From: Acanthaster planci
Taxonomy: Eukaryota > Echinodermata > Asteroidea > Valvatida > Acanthasteridae
DNA: 17,642 nucleotides
Assembly (NCBI RefSeq): GCF_001949145.1
Contig: NW_019091392.1
Coordinates: forward strand, 1,303,400-1,321,041
Reading direction: 5' to 3'
The position numbers and the translations under genes are program-made. This document shows positions 12,301-17,642 of the stretch, piece by piece; the first letter of the stretch is position 1, and the number at the start of each line of letters is the position of its first letter. A model generated the notes under the pieces. It was not told the DNA's origin. It made no database searches and saw only the letters and a program-made list of their open reading frames with translations.

Positions 12301-15300
12301 AGTCTATGGCAGCGGCTCCAGTCACTACCCACAGAGGTGTGTGCAATATCAAAGCCTCAGCCACATAGTTGGCCACAGCCTGAAGTACCTGTCATGATGA
12401 GCTGTACTCTCTCAAGATTCACAATTCCGCTGTCTGTCAGGTAACCCTGGAAACGACAAAAATTGACGGTTCAGAGAGAGTGTGGGCTGACATTCTGTGG
12501 GGGTTATTGCAACTTCAAAAAAAATGGACAAGATTTGTCACACAAGCTCGTACTGCATGATTCAAAGAGCAAAGCAACAAAGCAAAGAAAAGGATAAAGG
12601 GTTCAGGCAATGAAGTTTTCTCAGACATAGCTGCCACCTGACAGTCATCTTCAATGAATAAAAACAGGAAATCTTTTCAGGTTAAACGTACTGAAATGCG
12701 AACTTCTAAAAAACTGTTTGTGCTTTTCTCAAGAACGGAGGGTGCCGTTGCTGTGATGTCAATCAGTGAAGACACTGCTCCGTTTATAGGGCTTTCTGTT
12801 CAATTGTGAATACAAAACTTGCTTACTGAAAACATTTCTCCAAAAATGTGGAAAAAGTTTTTACTGGCTGATCGAAATGTATTAAACCAATAAATAAGCA
12901 AAGGAAATTTGAAACAGAGAATTGCAAAAATTTCCAAATAAATTTTGCACTCAAGTCAATGTAGTGTTAAGGCTTTCTCCCTGGAATGACATCACAGCTT
13001 TGCTCATGAATATGGAAATAGCATTAGCATAGAAATAGAAAGACACTAAACATCTTTCAAAATAGCAAAACCAAAATTGGAAACAGGTTAGTAGAAACAT
13101 AAGTGCGAATTTTCAAGACTGTAGTAAAATACCTTCTAATACATAGACCCTTTAACGGACCCAAGACATAATGGCATCATATTGTGTCTTTCCTATGGGC
13201 ACTTGGCAGATCTCATCCTTAAATGGCTCCCACTTGAAGGTACACAAAGAATGACATCATTATGTCTCAGGTCTATTGAATGTCAACTTATAAAGATGGG
13301 TCAATGTCATAAATTTCACTTGTGATGTCTTACACCTGTTTTGTAGACAGCTTTCTTGTACAGCTTCTGTAATCTATCTATCGCACCCTCCCTGGGAATT
13401 TAGAAAAAAGGAGGACCAGGTTACAGTTGGTATCTTGCTGGTGGACACTACATACATGTACATGTACACAGTCACTGCTTATGGTCCATGGCAAAGGCTG
13501 TGCATTCAAAGAGAAAGGCATGTTCAGCACATCCTTCAACAAGCACCCTCAAACTTGCAGGCTGTGTTGTCCTACAAAAGAGACTGCATGGAGCATACTG
13601 CAGGTATATGTATAGTCTCCATATCGAGGCTGCTAAGCATAGGACACATTTTCAAGGCACCATGTGGTGAACACCCACAATGCCATGTGATACAGATTGA
13701 TTGTGACCAGTGCTTCTCATAGGAAATTTGCTAATAAAGGCACATAATTTGTTTCACTGTTTTTGCTTACAAGCTCCATGTGACTGGCCAATGGTATTTT
13801 TATTTTACAAACAGCCATCTGATTTTGAGCAGGGAAGCGCAAAGGATTTGAAAAAAATGATGTGTTTTAATCTGTTAATATTACATGACTGTGCTCTAAA
13901 TTGAATTTATAGTAACAGAAAAAAAGAAAGATTTCTGAGGAAATCTATACACCTGCTTTCTGCCACATCTGTTGGAGATGTTTGAGGATTGTGTTTGAGG
14001 ATATCATTATGGTCATATGCATGACTAAGAGACGGCAAATGTTAACAACATTGTCCCTTGGGTTGGGTCATGTACAACATGCCTACACAGGTTCATGTGC
14101 AAGCTCTGCACGGACTCTTCTGAGCACTGAAAATCAAACTCTGTAGGAATGTACAGTCTTTGTCTGGGCTCCGCGCACCCAAGTTCAAACAGTCTCCACC
14201 ACTTCCGCTTATCATTGAGGGAAGTATTTCTTCTCAAAGCGGATAATGAGGCCACAGCCAAAGCCCATCCATGAACGTCTTTCTCTTGATGAGCCAATCA
14301 CCAAAGATGCCCCATGTTTAGACAAGCTGTCCAAAGTGAACTCCCTACTTTTCAGGCAAATTAGGATGTCCCGTTATCTCACCTGATCTGCAGCGATGGC
14401 AAATGAGGCAGGAAGTCATTCCCAACGAAGAAACACATGAAGACCCAATCATCAATGGCTCTCTGCAAACAGAGGCAATTAACAACACTCTTGAAAACAC
14501 TCTTTCATGTCTTCTTGCCTATCTGTCATCTTTTCAGAATGGATAAATCACTCCAAAAGTTATAAATGTTAACCAGGTATTAAAGGCAAATTAGAAAATT
14601 CGGGTGGCCATGTTTAAAGTGAACTGAAAGATTTACACAAGTTTCGGGACAAACTTATTTGGGCACACAAGGGAACCTGCACCAACATGTTGCAATAGCA
14701 TTTTTGAATTTGAGAACTCACCTCCAGATCAAACGGAAAGGGCAGTCCAGTCATCCACAGTTCTTTTTCCAAGTACTGCAATAAAGTAGCAAGAATAAGA
14801 GGCGTATCATCCAAATTATTATTCTCGGTGCGCTGCACGTGGACGCACACAGCCTCCCGTGGCAGCCCGCCGATGTGCGGCGCCGTACGGCGCTGGTAGA
14901 AAACATGCATAACAATGGTTCACGGCCGAACGCATTTTATGACATACAGCCGGCGCGGAGCGCTGCCACGGATCAAGGAGGTAGGAATTTGCACTGATTT
15001 GCCTTGTATAAGTTGGCCTTGTTTTGAAAAAGAATTGTCACGATCAGAAACATAAAGAACGTTATTGGGGACGTTAATTTGGACTGAGCCTGGACTGAAC
15101 AAATTAGCAACAGGATCAAAAAACTTTGCATGTTTGCAAGCTTCGTTTCATTCTCTTCAATTCTTTACATTCCTCACCAATCCCACGCTAAAGTCACTGG
15201 CATTGTTAATATTTCCCTTGCCCGCGAGAACCGCAGCAAGGTGAAAAGAATGCGAAGAACGTTGGTGGTTTGGATGCTTGTAATAAAAATAATAACACCA

Positions 15301-17199
15301 TAGGACAGGAAAACAATAAAATCAACAAATGGTCCAGATTTGGATAAAGAAACACCGAGATGGGAAGATTGATATACTTGGAGGATTGGATGCTTGGAGT
15401 AGAAAAAATAGATTACGCAGTTGGGCGGGGAAAAATTAAACCCACACTCAGAGTTAAAACATTAGTATTTAGCGACGGAGCAACAAATAAATAAAAACCA
15501 CACGAGGTCCAGGTTTGATAAAAGAAATGCTAAGATGGGAAAGATTAATATTTTGGGCAGGGTGGACGCTCGGAAAAAATAAACAAAAATAAAAACCCAC
15601 ATCCGATCCAGTTTTGGGTAGAAACTTTGGAGGGTTGAATCCTCGGCATAAAAATACATTTAGCGGTAGGACAGAGAAAAAATAAAAACCACAAGTGGTC
15701 CAGGTTGGGAGAAGGAAATGCTGAGATGGGAAGGATTAATAAATTGATGTGTTGGAAGATGCTCAGAATATAAATAATGATTACGCAGGCTCAGGAAAAA
15801 AAAACCACACACACGAGGTCCAGGTTTGGATAAAAAAATGCTGAGATGGGAGTATCAATATTTTTGACGGGTTGGATGCATGCTTGGAATAAAAATACTG
15901 ATTACGCGGGGTCAGGGAAAAACCAAACCACACCAAAAAAAACAGAAAAACATATGGTCCAGGTTTGGATAAAAAAATGCTGAGATGGGAAAGATTAATA
16001 TTATTGACGGGTTGGATGCTCGGAATAAAAATAATAATGTGGGGTCAGGGGAAAAATAAAACAACGTTTGATCCAGGTTGCATAAAGAACTGCTGAGATG
16101 GGAGGATTAATAATATTTTGGGCAGGTGGATGCTCGGAAAAAAGGCAATGATTATGCGGTGGGCAGAGAAAATAAAAACCACACCCAATCCTGTTTGGGT
16201 AGAAACTTTGGAGGGTTGCATGCTCAGCATAAAAAAAATAGCGGTGGGGCAGAGAAAATAAGAACCACAAGTGGTCCAGGTTGGGAAAAGGAAATGCAGA
16301 GATGGGAAGGATTAATAAATTGATGTGTTGGAAGCTCAGAATAAAAAATGATGATTAGCTCAGAATAAAAAATGATGATTACGTAGGGTCAGGGAGAACA
16401 ATAAAACATGTGGTCTAGGTTTGGATAAAGAATTGCTGACAAGAGAGGATTTAGTATTTTGATGGGTTGGAAGCTTGGAATAAAAAAATAGCGGTATGCA
16501 GGGAAAAATTAAAAACCACACGCAATCCAGGTAAATGCTGAGATGGGAAGGATTAATATTTTAGGCAGAGTGGATGCTCAGAATGAAAAAAATAGCGATG
16601 GGAAAGGGAAAAAAATGATAATGTAATTTTGCAACTCCTGGCAATCAAAATAGCCTGGGGCTAGTCCATATTTGACCTGATCAAAGTCAGGGAACTAGAC
16701 TCATCTCTCCTTTCACCACATTCTTTATATTACAAACCATCTATAGAAATGTACCTCTCTTAAGATGTTGAGCCGTAAGAAAATAAATTGTGTCTCCTCG
16801 CCAGAAGGTGGGGGAAGCTCATCAAACTGGATTAGAAACAAAAGATGTGAAACCAAAACAGTACGTAGCCGATGTCAGAATGGGCTTCAAGAGCAATGGC
16901 CACCTGTACTGTCCGCATTAAAACCTAGATGCTTGCAGCCCACAAGTGCCCAGACCTACAGGTAGCTCTCAACACAAGATTCAGACACAGCTTAAACGAA
17001 AGACAGACCATTACGCGTACATTCAGGGTACCCCTTCACTGCCTAAGAGACAGGCTGGGGGGAAGTATTTCAACTGGGCAGATATTTTGTAAATGGCTGG
17101 ATGGCTGACCAATTACTGGAGAAATTTAGACTTGCCGTATTGGACCTACCTCCCCTGCCTTCTCCTTGGGTAGTCCTGTGCACTCGTCCATTTCATGAC
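233..17199 (-). CDS. xrn2: XRN2 5'-3' exoribonuclease gene, internal part (17 exons, both ends missing)
   Basis: The nuclear exoribonuclease XRN2/Rat1 degrades 5'-monophosphate RNA 5' to 3'. In animals it acts in transcription termination (torpedo model), rRNA and snoRNA processing and RNA surveillance. Seventeen exons on the minus strand join in frame to about 473 residues, roughly the middle half of a family whose human member is about 950 residues. Recognisable blocks in order: the end of the CCHC zinc knuckle (GHEMDEC), [17 protein letters not shown], the active-site block [17 protein letters not shown], a basic then acidic linker, and the second conserved region ([48 protein letters not shown]). 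XRN1 has a different sequence at the GND block and lacks this knuckle, so XRN2 is favoured. All introns are GT-AG. The N-terminal catalytic acidic residues and the start codon lie above 17642; the C-terminus lies below position 1. Confidence 0.96.
322..857. other. intron sequence, nothing identified
   Basis: Intron between exons 16 and 17. It holds a short G-run near 680 and no reading frame with family resemblance. Open frames on either strand here are short and extend from exon 17 or are chance. Confidence 0.6.
858..1168 (-). mobile_element. hAT-like short inverted-repeat element (MITE)
   Basis: Read on the minus strand, it begins CAGGGTCCCCATGGTCATGG and ends in TGTGGAGCCCTC, so the ends are imperfect inverted repeats of the CAGGG...CCCTG type known from hAT elements. 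Inside both ends are repeated words of the kind TCATGGAAAAGT and TTGGAAAGTCCTTGAAAAG, typical of a widespread class of animal MITEs. About 310 bp, no coding capacity. I could not see an 8-bp target duplication, so boundaries and class are tentative. Confidence 0.45.
1263..1363 (-). CDS. xrn2: xrn2 exon 16 of window
   Basis: Completes Lys and encodes [18 protein letters not shown] then [15 protein letters not shown]. This matches human RRNSLGGDVLFVGKHHPLHDFILELYQ. Acceptor tttgcag, strong donor gtaagt, ending in phase 0. An AG exists two bases further upstream, but only the AG at 1364-1365 keeps the frame with exon 15. Confidence 0.95.
1500..1820 (-). mobile_element. tRNA-derived SINE
   Basis: Read on the minus strand, a degenerate polymerase III A box (TGCCCGGGTGG, 1807-1817) is followed about 35 bases later by a good B box (GGTTCAAATCC, 1763-1773), the spacing expected in a tRNA head. 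A non-tRNA body of about 240 bp follows and ends in a short (ATT)n tail at 1502-1516, typical of SINE 3' ends. The intact B box with a damaged A box and no cloverleaf argues against a functional tRNA. Located in the intron between exons 15 and 16. Confidence 0.72.
1827..2297. mobile_element. AT-rich inverted-repeat element with TATTCGAATA words
   Basis: The left end reads TAGGGCTGGGTCAATTCAAA and the right end, reversed, reads AGGCTGTGCCAAATATCCG: imperfect inverted termini. Next to each terminus are stacked words such as TTTGAATATTCAAT and TATTCGAATATTCGATA, and the middle is very AT-rich. This fits a non-autonomous DNA transposon of about 470 bp. No target duplication is clear; it abuts the SINE, so one may have inserted beside the other. 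Confidence 0.45.
2298..2988. other. intron sequence, nothing firm identified
   Basis: Contains a short palindrome around CACGTG (near 2646-2655) and an AGAGGGCGCTG word near 2685-2695 in a locally GC-richer patch. Neither is enough to call a regulatory site. Confidence 0.5.
2989..3072 (-). CDS. xrn2: xrn2 exon 15 of window
   Basis: Completes Gly and encodes [19 protein letters not shown] and YPNLTKDE, then one base of a split Lys codon. This matches human [19 protein letters not shown] and YPDLTPEE. Acceptor cacag, donor gtaaga. Confidence 0.96.
3375..3660. repeat. minisatellite, 21 units of 13/14 bp with emerging 41-bp higher-order repeat
   Basis: Two unit types alternate: a 14-mer agcctagtcagctt and a 13-mer agcctagtcagtg. 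I count 21 units, six of the 13-bp type, and the last unit cut to 12 bp; lengths sum exactly to 286. Units 12-20 form three successive 14+14+13 trimers of 41 bp, with shared variants (AACCTAG, GCCTGG) in the last two. It lies in the intron between exons 14 and 15. Confidence 0.97.
3808..3880 (-). CDS. xrn2: xrn2 exon 14 of window
   Basis: Encodes [18 protein letters not shown] and KKYAWQ plus one base of a split Gly codon. It matches the family block [24 protein letters not shown]. Acceptor atgcag, donor gtaatg. The following intron contains the 21-unit minisatellite. Confidence 0.97.
4155..4244 (-). CDS. xrn2: xrn2 exon 13 of window
   Basis: Encodes [17 protein letters not shown] followed by [13 protein letters not shown], 30 residues, phase 0 at both ends. 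It aligns without gaps to human [17 protein letters not shown] and FLPPSWRKLMSD. Acceptor tcttag, donor gtaagt. Confidence 0.97.
4535..4693 (-). CDS. xrn2: xrn2 exon 12 of window: YYYQGC block
   Basis: The longest exon here (53 residues, phase 0 at both ends). It encodes [19 protein letters not shown], then [18 protein letters not shown], then [16 protein letters not shown]. This is the hallmark of the XRN second conserved region and is nearly identical to human [16 protein letters not shown] and [13 protein letters not shown]. In this family the region packs against the catalytic domain and shapes the narrow active-site entrance. Acceptor cctag, donor gtgagt. Confidence 0.98.
4727..5285 (-). 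mobile_element. piggyBac-like MITE, copy A
   Basis: Flanked by TTAA at 4723-4726 and 5286-5289, with inverted ends CCACTTGCTGCAGGGTGCC and, reversed from the other side, CCACTTGCCAGGGATCCC. TTAA target duplication with termini beginning CC is the pattern of piggyBac-superfamily elements. 559 bp, non-coding. Clearly homologous along its length to the element at 11030-11617, but in opposite orientation. In the intron between exons 11 and 12. Confidence 0.8.
5286..5998. other. intron sequence, nothing identified
   Basis: Remainder of the intron between exons 11 and 12. Short open frames are present but none shows family resemblance, splice context or unusual composition. Confidence 0.6.
5999..6083 (-). 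CDS. xrn2: xrn2 exon 11 of window: start of second conserved region
   Basis: Completes Lys and encodes [15 protein letters not shown] followed by [13 protein letters not shown], 28 residues. This matches human VRLWEAGWKQRYYKNKFDV and is characteristic of XRN2/Rat1, opening the second conserved region. Acceptor ttgtag, donor gtaagc, ending in phase 0. Confidence 0.97.
6084..7167. other. intron sequence with one crossing inverted-repeat cluster
   Basis: Intron between exons 10 and 11. It holds no coding resemblance. The only structure seen is two 9-bp complementary pairs between 6979 and 7059, described as a separate feature. Confidence 0.6.
6979..7059. repeat. two crossing 9-bp inverted repeats
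   Basis: CTTTGGCAC (6979-6987) is complementary to GTGCCAAAG (7038-7046), and ATATCCCTA (6989-6997) to TAGGGATAT (7051-7059). The pairs cross rather than nest, so in RNA they would be pseudoknot-like. They begin about 110 bases into the intron after the exon 10 donor. Confidence 0.6.
7168..7310 (-). CDS. xrn2: xrn2 exon 10 of window: acidic linker
   Basis: Encodes 47 residues, including [18 protein letters not shown], plus two bases of a split Lys codon. Human XRN2 has a comparable basic-then-acidic stretch (IKRKAEDSDSEPEPEDN) just before the second conserved region; the basic MKR followed by acidic residues could be a nuclear-localisation or phosphorylation-regulated segment (inference). 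The exon must end at the AA before gtgagg, because continuing reads a TGA immediately. Confidence 0.93.
7426..7512 (-). CDS. xrn2: xrn2 exon 9 of window: linker
   Basis: Encodes 29 residues beginning [18 protein letters not shown] and ending SQQANV. It falls where human XRN2 has a Ser/Asn-rich variable linker (PRQAAYEMRMQNNSS). Acceptor tgcag, strong donor gtaagt, phase 0 at both ends. Assignment rests on splice signals, frame continuity and position rather than strong sequence identity. Confidence 0.85.
7660..7878. mobile_element. foldback element with long inverted arms
   Basis: The left arm 7660-7710 and right arm 7815-7878 are reverse complements over about 50 bases, sharing ATTTGAATTC, GACACTGTTGCTATACC and CTCGTGATTTGGGGCA. 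The right arm carries an extra run of about 11 bases (tatgctttacc, read on the minus strand). The unpaired centre is about 104 bp and non-coding. This fits a foldback-type MITE; the exact outer boundary and target duplication are unclear. Confidence 0.8.
7879..9776. other. intron sequence, small inverted repeats only
   Basis: Most of the 2.3 kb intron between exons 8 and 9. No exon, gene or RNA was recognised. A CpG-containing inverted-repeat patch is listed separately at 9417-9469. Confidence 0.55.
9417..9469. repeat. adjacent short hairpins with GTCGAC/GACGTGTC stems
   Basis: GTCGACC (9417-9423) pairs with GGTCGAC (9444-9450), and GACACGTC (9448-9455) pairs with GACGTGTC (9462-9469) across a 6-base loop. 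The two stems overlap by three bases, so they are alternatives. The surrounding 9350-9540 also repeats words such as AGTTTGCAA and GCATTGG in both orientations, hinting at a decayed foldback element. Confidence 0.5.
9777..9815 (-). CDS. xrn2: xrn2 exon 8 of window: 39-bp microexon in the linker
   Basis: Encodes [13 protein letters not shown], 13 residues, phase 0 at both ends, with acceptor ctgcag and donor gtcagt. It aligns loosely with human DQPAFTPSGILTPHA, which follows the basic helix. Because it is short, in-frame and weakly conserved, it is the least certain exon. Skipping it would keep the frame, so it could also be alternatively spliced. Confidence 0.78.
9910..10157. mobile_element. 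TA-flanked MITE with perfect 17-bp inverted ends
   Basis: The ends TCTTCAAGCAAACTTGA (9910-9926) and TCAAGTTTGCTTGAAGA (10141-10157) are perfect reverse complements, with TA on both outer sides (9908-9909 and 10158-10159). A TA target duplication with short perfect termini is typical of Tc1/mariner-type MITEs. Body 248 bp in total, no coding resemblance. In the intron between exons 7 and 8, about 90 bp upstream of the exon 8 acceptor. Confidence 0.85.
10160..10792. other. intron sequence, nothing identified
   Basis: Remainder of the intron between exons 7 and 8. The only notable feature is a C-run of about 13 bases near 10758-10770, close to the exon 7 donor. Open frames reading across it are low-complexity. 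Confidence 0.6.
10793..10890 (-). CDS. xrn2: xrn2 exon 7 of window: charged helix after the catalytic core
   Basis: Completes the split Asp and encodes [14 protein letters not shown] followed by [18 protein letters not shown], 32 residues. This matches human VGEVEDSIFKKRKDD and RRRQKEKRKRMK. The run of Arg, Lys and Glu suggests a charged helix, and the basic end could serve in RNA binding or nuclear targeting (inference). Acceptor tatcag, donor gtaaat, ending in phase 0. Confidence 0.95.
11030..11617 (+). mobile_element. piggyBac-like MITE, copy B
   Basis: Flanked by TTAA at 11026-11029 and 11618-11621, with termini CCACTTGGTGCCTGGG and, reversed from the other end, CCATATGCTGCCAGG. About 588 bp. 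Long stretches match the reverse complement of 4727-5285, for example CAAATCGGACAAGAG, GATTATACCACTGTTTGTGG and CCAGTAAATGAAGTTATGAA. The right terminus is more decayed than in copy A. In the intron between exons 6 and 7. Confidence 0.8.
11622..12388. other. intron sequence with unexplained open frames
   Basis: Remainder of the intron between exons 6 and 7. A minus-strand frame at 12075-12332 and a plus-strand frame up to 11952 are open for 85 and about 110 codons respectively, but neither was recognised and both lack a convincing start or splice context. Confidence 0.5.
12389..12446 (-). CDS. xrn2: xrn2 exon 6 of window
   Basis: Encodes [19 protein letters not shown] plus one base of a split Asp codon. 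This matches the family stretch GYLTESGYVNLQRVQMIML. Acceptor ttccag, donor gtactt. It completes the first conserved region just before the basic helix encoded by exon 7. Confidence 0.95.
12447..13142. other. intron sequence, nothing identified
   Basis: First part of the intron between exons 5 and 6. AT-rich, no coding resemblance. TGACATCA-like words occur near 12757 and 12988, without other support. Confidence 0.55.
13143..13276. mobile_element. possible small MITE with degenerate inverted ends
   Basis: ATAGACCC at 13143 followed by AGACATAATGGCATCA faces, in reverse at the other end, ATAGACCT followed by GAGACATAATGATGTCA. The left arm has about 9 extra bases. About 134 bp; no clear target duplication. 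Confidence 0.4.
13334..13391 (-). CDS. xrn2: xrn2 exon 5 of window
   Basis: Completes the split Arg and then encodes [19 protein letters not shown], matching human ENAIDRLVNIYKNVVHKTG. Two donors are possible three bases apart in sequence context: gtgtaa two bases earlier and gtaaga. Only GGT|gtaaga at 13333 keeps the frame into exon 6, so I end the exon at 13334. Confidence 0.94.
13392..14382. other. intron sequence, nothing firm identified
   Basis: Intron between exons 4 and 5. It includes a tacatgtacatgtaca run near 13452. Plus-strand open frames near 13430-13720 overlap each other in three frames and show no family resemblance. Confidence 0.6.
14383..14462 (-). CDS. xrn2: xrn2 exon 4 of window: GND active-site block
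   Basis: Encodes [12 protein letters not shown] followed by [14 protein letters not shown] and two bases of a split Arg codon. This is the most diagnostic block of the XRN family: the Asp of GND (visible residue about 75) corresponds to one of the acidic residues that coordinate catalytic metal ions in XRN1 and XRN2 structures. The residue is intact, so nothing here suggests a pseudogene. Acceptor ttgcag, donor gtgaga. Confidence 0.97.
14722..14775 (-). CDS. xrn2: xrn2 exon 3 of window
   Basis: Encodes the 18 residues [18 protein letters not shown], directly continuing the family block LREYLERELTMASLPFTFDVE. Phase 0 at both ends; acceptor ttgcag, donor gtgagt. The long intron before it contains the degenerate satellite at 15262-16622. 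Confidence 0.96.
14776..15261. other. intron sequence with a CpG-rich patch
   Basis: The exon 3 side of the 2 kb intron. Positions 14829-14965 are unusually rich in CG dinucleotides and contain the perfect palindrome gcgccgtacggcgc (14880-14893) and facing CGTGGCAGC/GCTGCCACG words. No gene or promoter element was recognised. Confidence 0.55.
15262..16622. repeat. degenerate satellite, about 11 units of 85-175 bp
   Basis: Each unit contains GGTCCAGGTTTGGATAAA, ATGCTGAGATGGGAAGGATT, a TTTTGACGGGTTGGATGCT-like word and an A-rich TCGGAATAAAAATAATGATT tail. I locate unit anchors near 15331, 15505, 15603, 15695, 15814, 15953, 16069, 16187, 16271, 16411 and 16523. Open frames through it simply repeat the same peptide word and are not coding. 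It fills most of the intron between exons 2 and 3. Confidence 0.93.
16333..16380. repeat. perfect 24-bp tandem duplication inside the satellite
   Basis: A 24-base word starting AGCTCAGAATAAAAAATG occurs twice head to tail with no mismatch, at 16333-16356 and 16357-16380. Because the surrounding units are diverged, this duplication must be recent. Confidence 0.95.
16755..16826 (-). CDS. xrn2: xrn2 exon 2 of window
   Basis: Encodes 24 residues beginning [11 protein letters not shown] and ending [11 protein letters not shown], matching the XRN2 stretch that follows the zinc knuckle (human: HDELAD...FIFLRLNVLRE). It is phase 0 at both ends, with acceptor ccag and donor gtacat. It is separated from exon 1 by about 320 bp and from exon 3 by about 2 kb. 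Confidence 0.95.
16827..17149. other. intron sequence, nothing identified
   Basis: Intron between exons 1 and 2, 323 bp, starting gtaggt and ending ccag on the minus strand. No internal structure recognised. Confidence 0.7.
17150..17199 (-). CDS. xrn2: xrn2 exon 1 of window: zinc-knuckle end
   Basis: Encodes (G)[16 protein letters not shown], visible residues 1-17. Animal XRN2 carries a CCHC knuckle in the first conserved region; the His and last Cys are here, while the first two Cys must be in an exon beyond 17642. The exon starts after an AG at 17200-17201 with two bases of a split Gly codon and ends in phase 0 before gtaggt. No exon carrying the missing Cys pair was found between 17200 and 17642. 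Confidence 0.93.
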
Positions 17200-17642
17200 C
17201 TATGAAAACCAGAAACCCAAGTATTAGAAACCCAAATCTGCAAGTGTGCACTGAGTGAAACAGTATCATGTAACACTCTTCTGCAAAGATGGAGCATTGA
17301 TACCAGAGATAGACTTAGTCGAGGGTTGCTGGCACTGCATGAATATCACACCGAGGCTCAAGAGGTCTCATGTTAACTGACTGCATTTCAGATGTTCATG
17401 CATTAGTTTACCACATTGAGAAAAGGTATAATCAGAACTGACTGAGATTTGTTTCTGCTGTAGGAAACTGAGAGATTGCAGAATTCCACAGGCCAAGATC
17501 ATCAGATATTTCTTGTAAAGCGATAGATAGTGGCCAATGAACTTACGCAATGGGATGCCTTTTCTGCAGTGGGACGGAACTCACTGGCACGTTCTCAACC
17601 TTCACACATATGCGGATTTCTGACAAACCACAACATCCTAAA
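17200..17642. other. intron sequence upstream of exon 1, nothing identified
   Basis: Lies before exon 1 on the coding strand. I looked for the expected exon with the first two knuckle cysteines and did not find it. A tgcag...gtaagt pair near 17545-17570 encloses only about 17 bases and does not encode the expected residues. Confidence 0.6.

Noticed and set aside
13334-13335. Alternative exon 5 donor two bases earlier (gtgtaa)
   Set aside because: It breaks the frame into exon 6; GGT|gtaaga keeps the frame and matches the family KTGGYL.
16001-16270. Minus-strand open frame of about 89 codons with a repeated [13 protein letters not shown]-like peptide
   Set aside because: It lies entirely in the degenerate satellite; the peptide repeat follows from the DNA repeat, frames shift from unit to unit, and no start or splice context supports it.
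233-17199. XRN1 rather than XRN2
   Set aside because: The block reads [17 protein letters not shown] with the GHEMDEC knuckle end and [11 protein letters not shown], which are XRN2/Rat1 features; XRN1 differs at these positions.
233-17199. Processed or decayed pseudogene
   Set aside because: All 17 exons are in frame, splice sites are canonical and the conserved GND aspartate is present; a retrocopy would have no introns.
17545-17570. Possible missing zinc-knuckle exon between a tgcag acceptor and a gtaagt donor
   Set aside because: Only about 17 bases are enclosed, and they do not encode the Cys-x2-Cys pair expected before GHEMDEC.

Overview
This window is eukaryotic, intron-rich and rich in small repeats. 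It holds the middle of one protein-coding gene on the minus strand: the nuclear 5'-3' exoribonuclease XRN2 (Rat1/Dhm1 family). I rebuilt 17 consecutive coding exons with GT-AG introns. They run from 17199 (N-terminal side) down to 233 (C-terminal side). All reading phases join without a break, giving about 473 residues with no internal stop. The zinc-knuckle end, the GNDFLPHLP active-site motif, the basic/acidic linker and the second conserved region typical of XRN2 are all visible. The catalytic N-terminal start and the C-terminal tail lie outside the window on either side.

The intron-dense structure, the frequent ACATGTA words, the tRNA-derived SINE with an ATT-rich tail, the abundant short inverted-repeat elements and the minisatellites suggest a marine invertebrate animal. 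An invertebrate deuterostome such as amphioxus, a hemichordate or an echinoderm is my best guess, but the phylum cannot be fixed from this sequence alone.

Layout in the direction of transcription (high to low coordinates): 17642-17200 is intron; 17199-16755 holds exons 1-2 (zinc knuckle end and following segment); 16754-14776 is a 2 kb intron filled largely by an 11-unit degenerate satellite (15262-16622) plus a CpG-rich patch; 14775-12389 holds exons 3-6 (catalytic-core end); 12388-10891 is an intron with a piggyBac-like MITE; 10890-7168 holds exons 7-10 (linker), with further MITEs and a foldback element in the introns; 6083-2989 holds exons 11-15 (second conserved region), with an inverted second copy of the piggyBac-like MITE and a 21-unit minisatellite; 2988-1 holds exons 16-17, with a tRNA-SINE, an AT-rich inverted-repeat element and a hAT-like element.

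There is no sign of a second gene, RNA gene, CRISPR array or prokaryotic operon. I found no undescribed biological system. The most interesting material is in the introns: two related TTAA-flanked elements in opposite orientation within one pre-mRNA, and two independent tandem arrays that both show early higher-order repeat structure.
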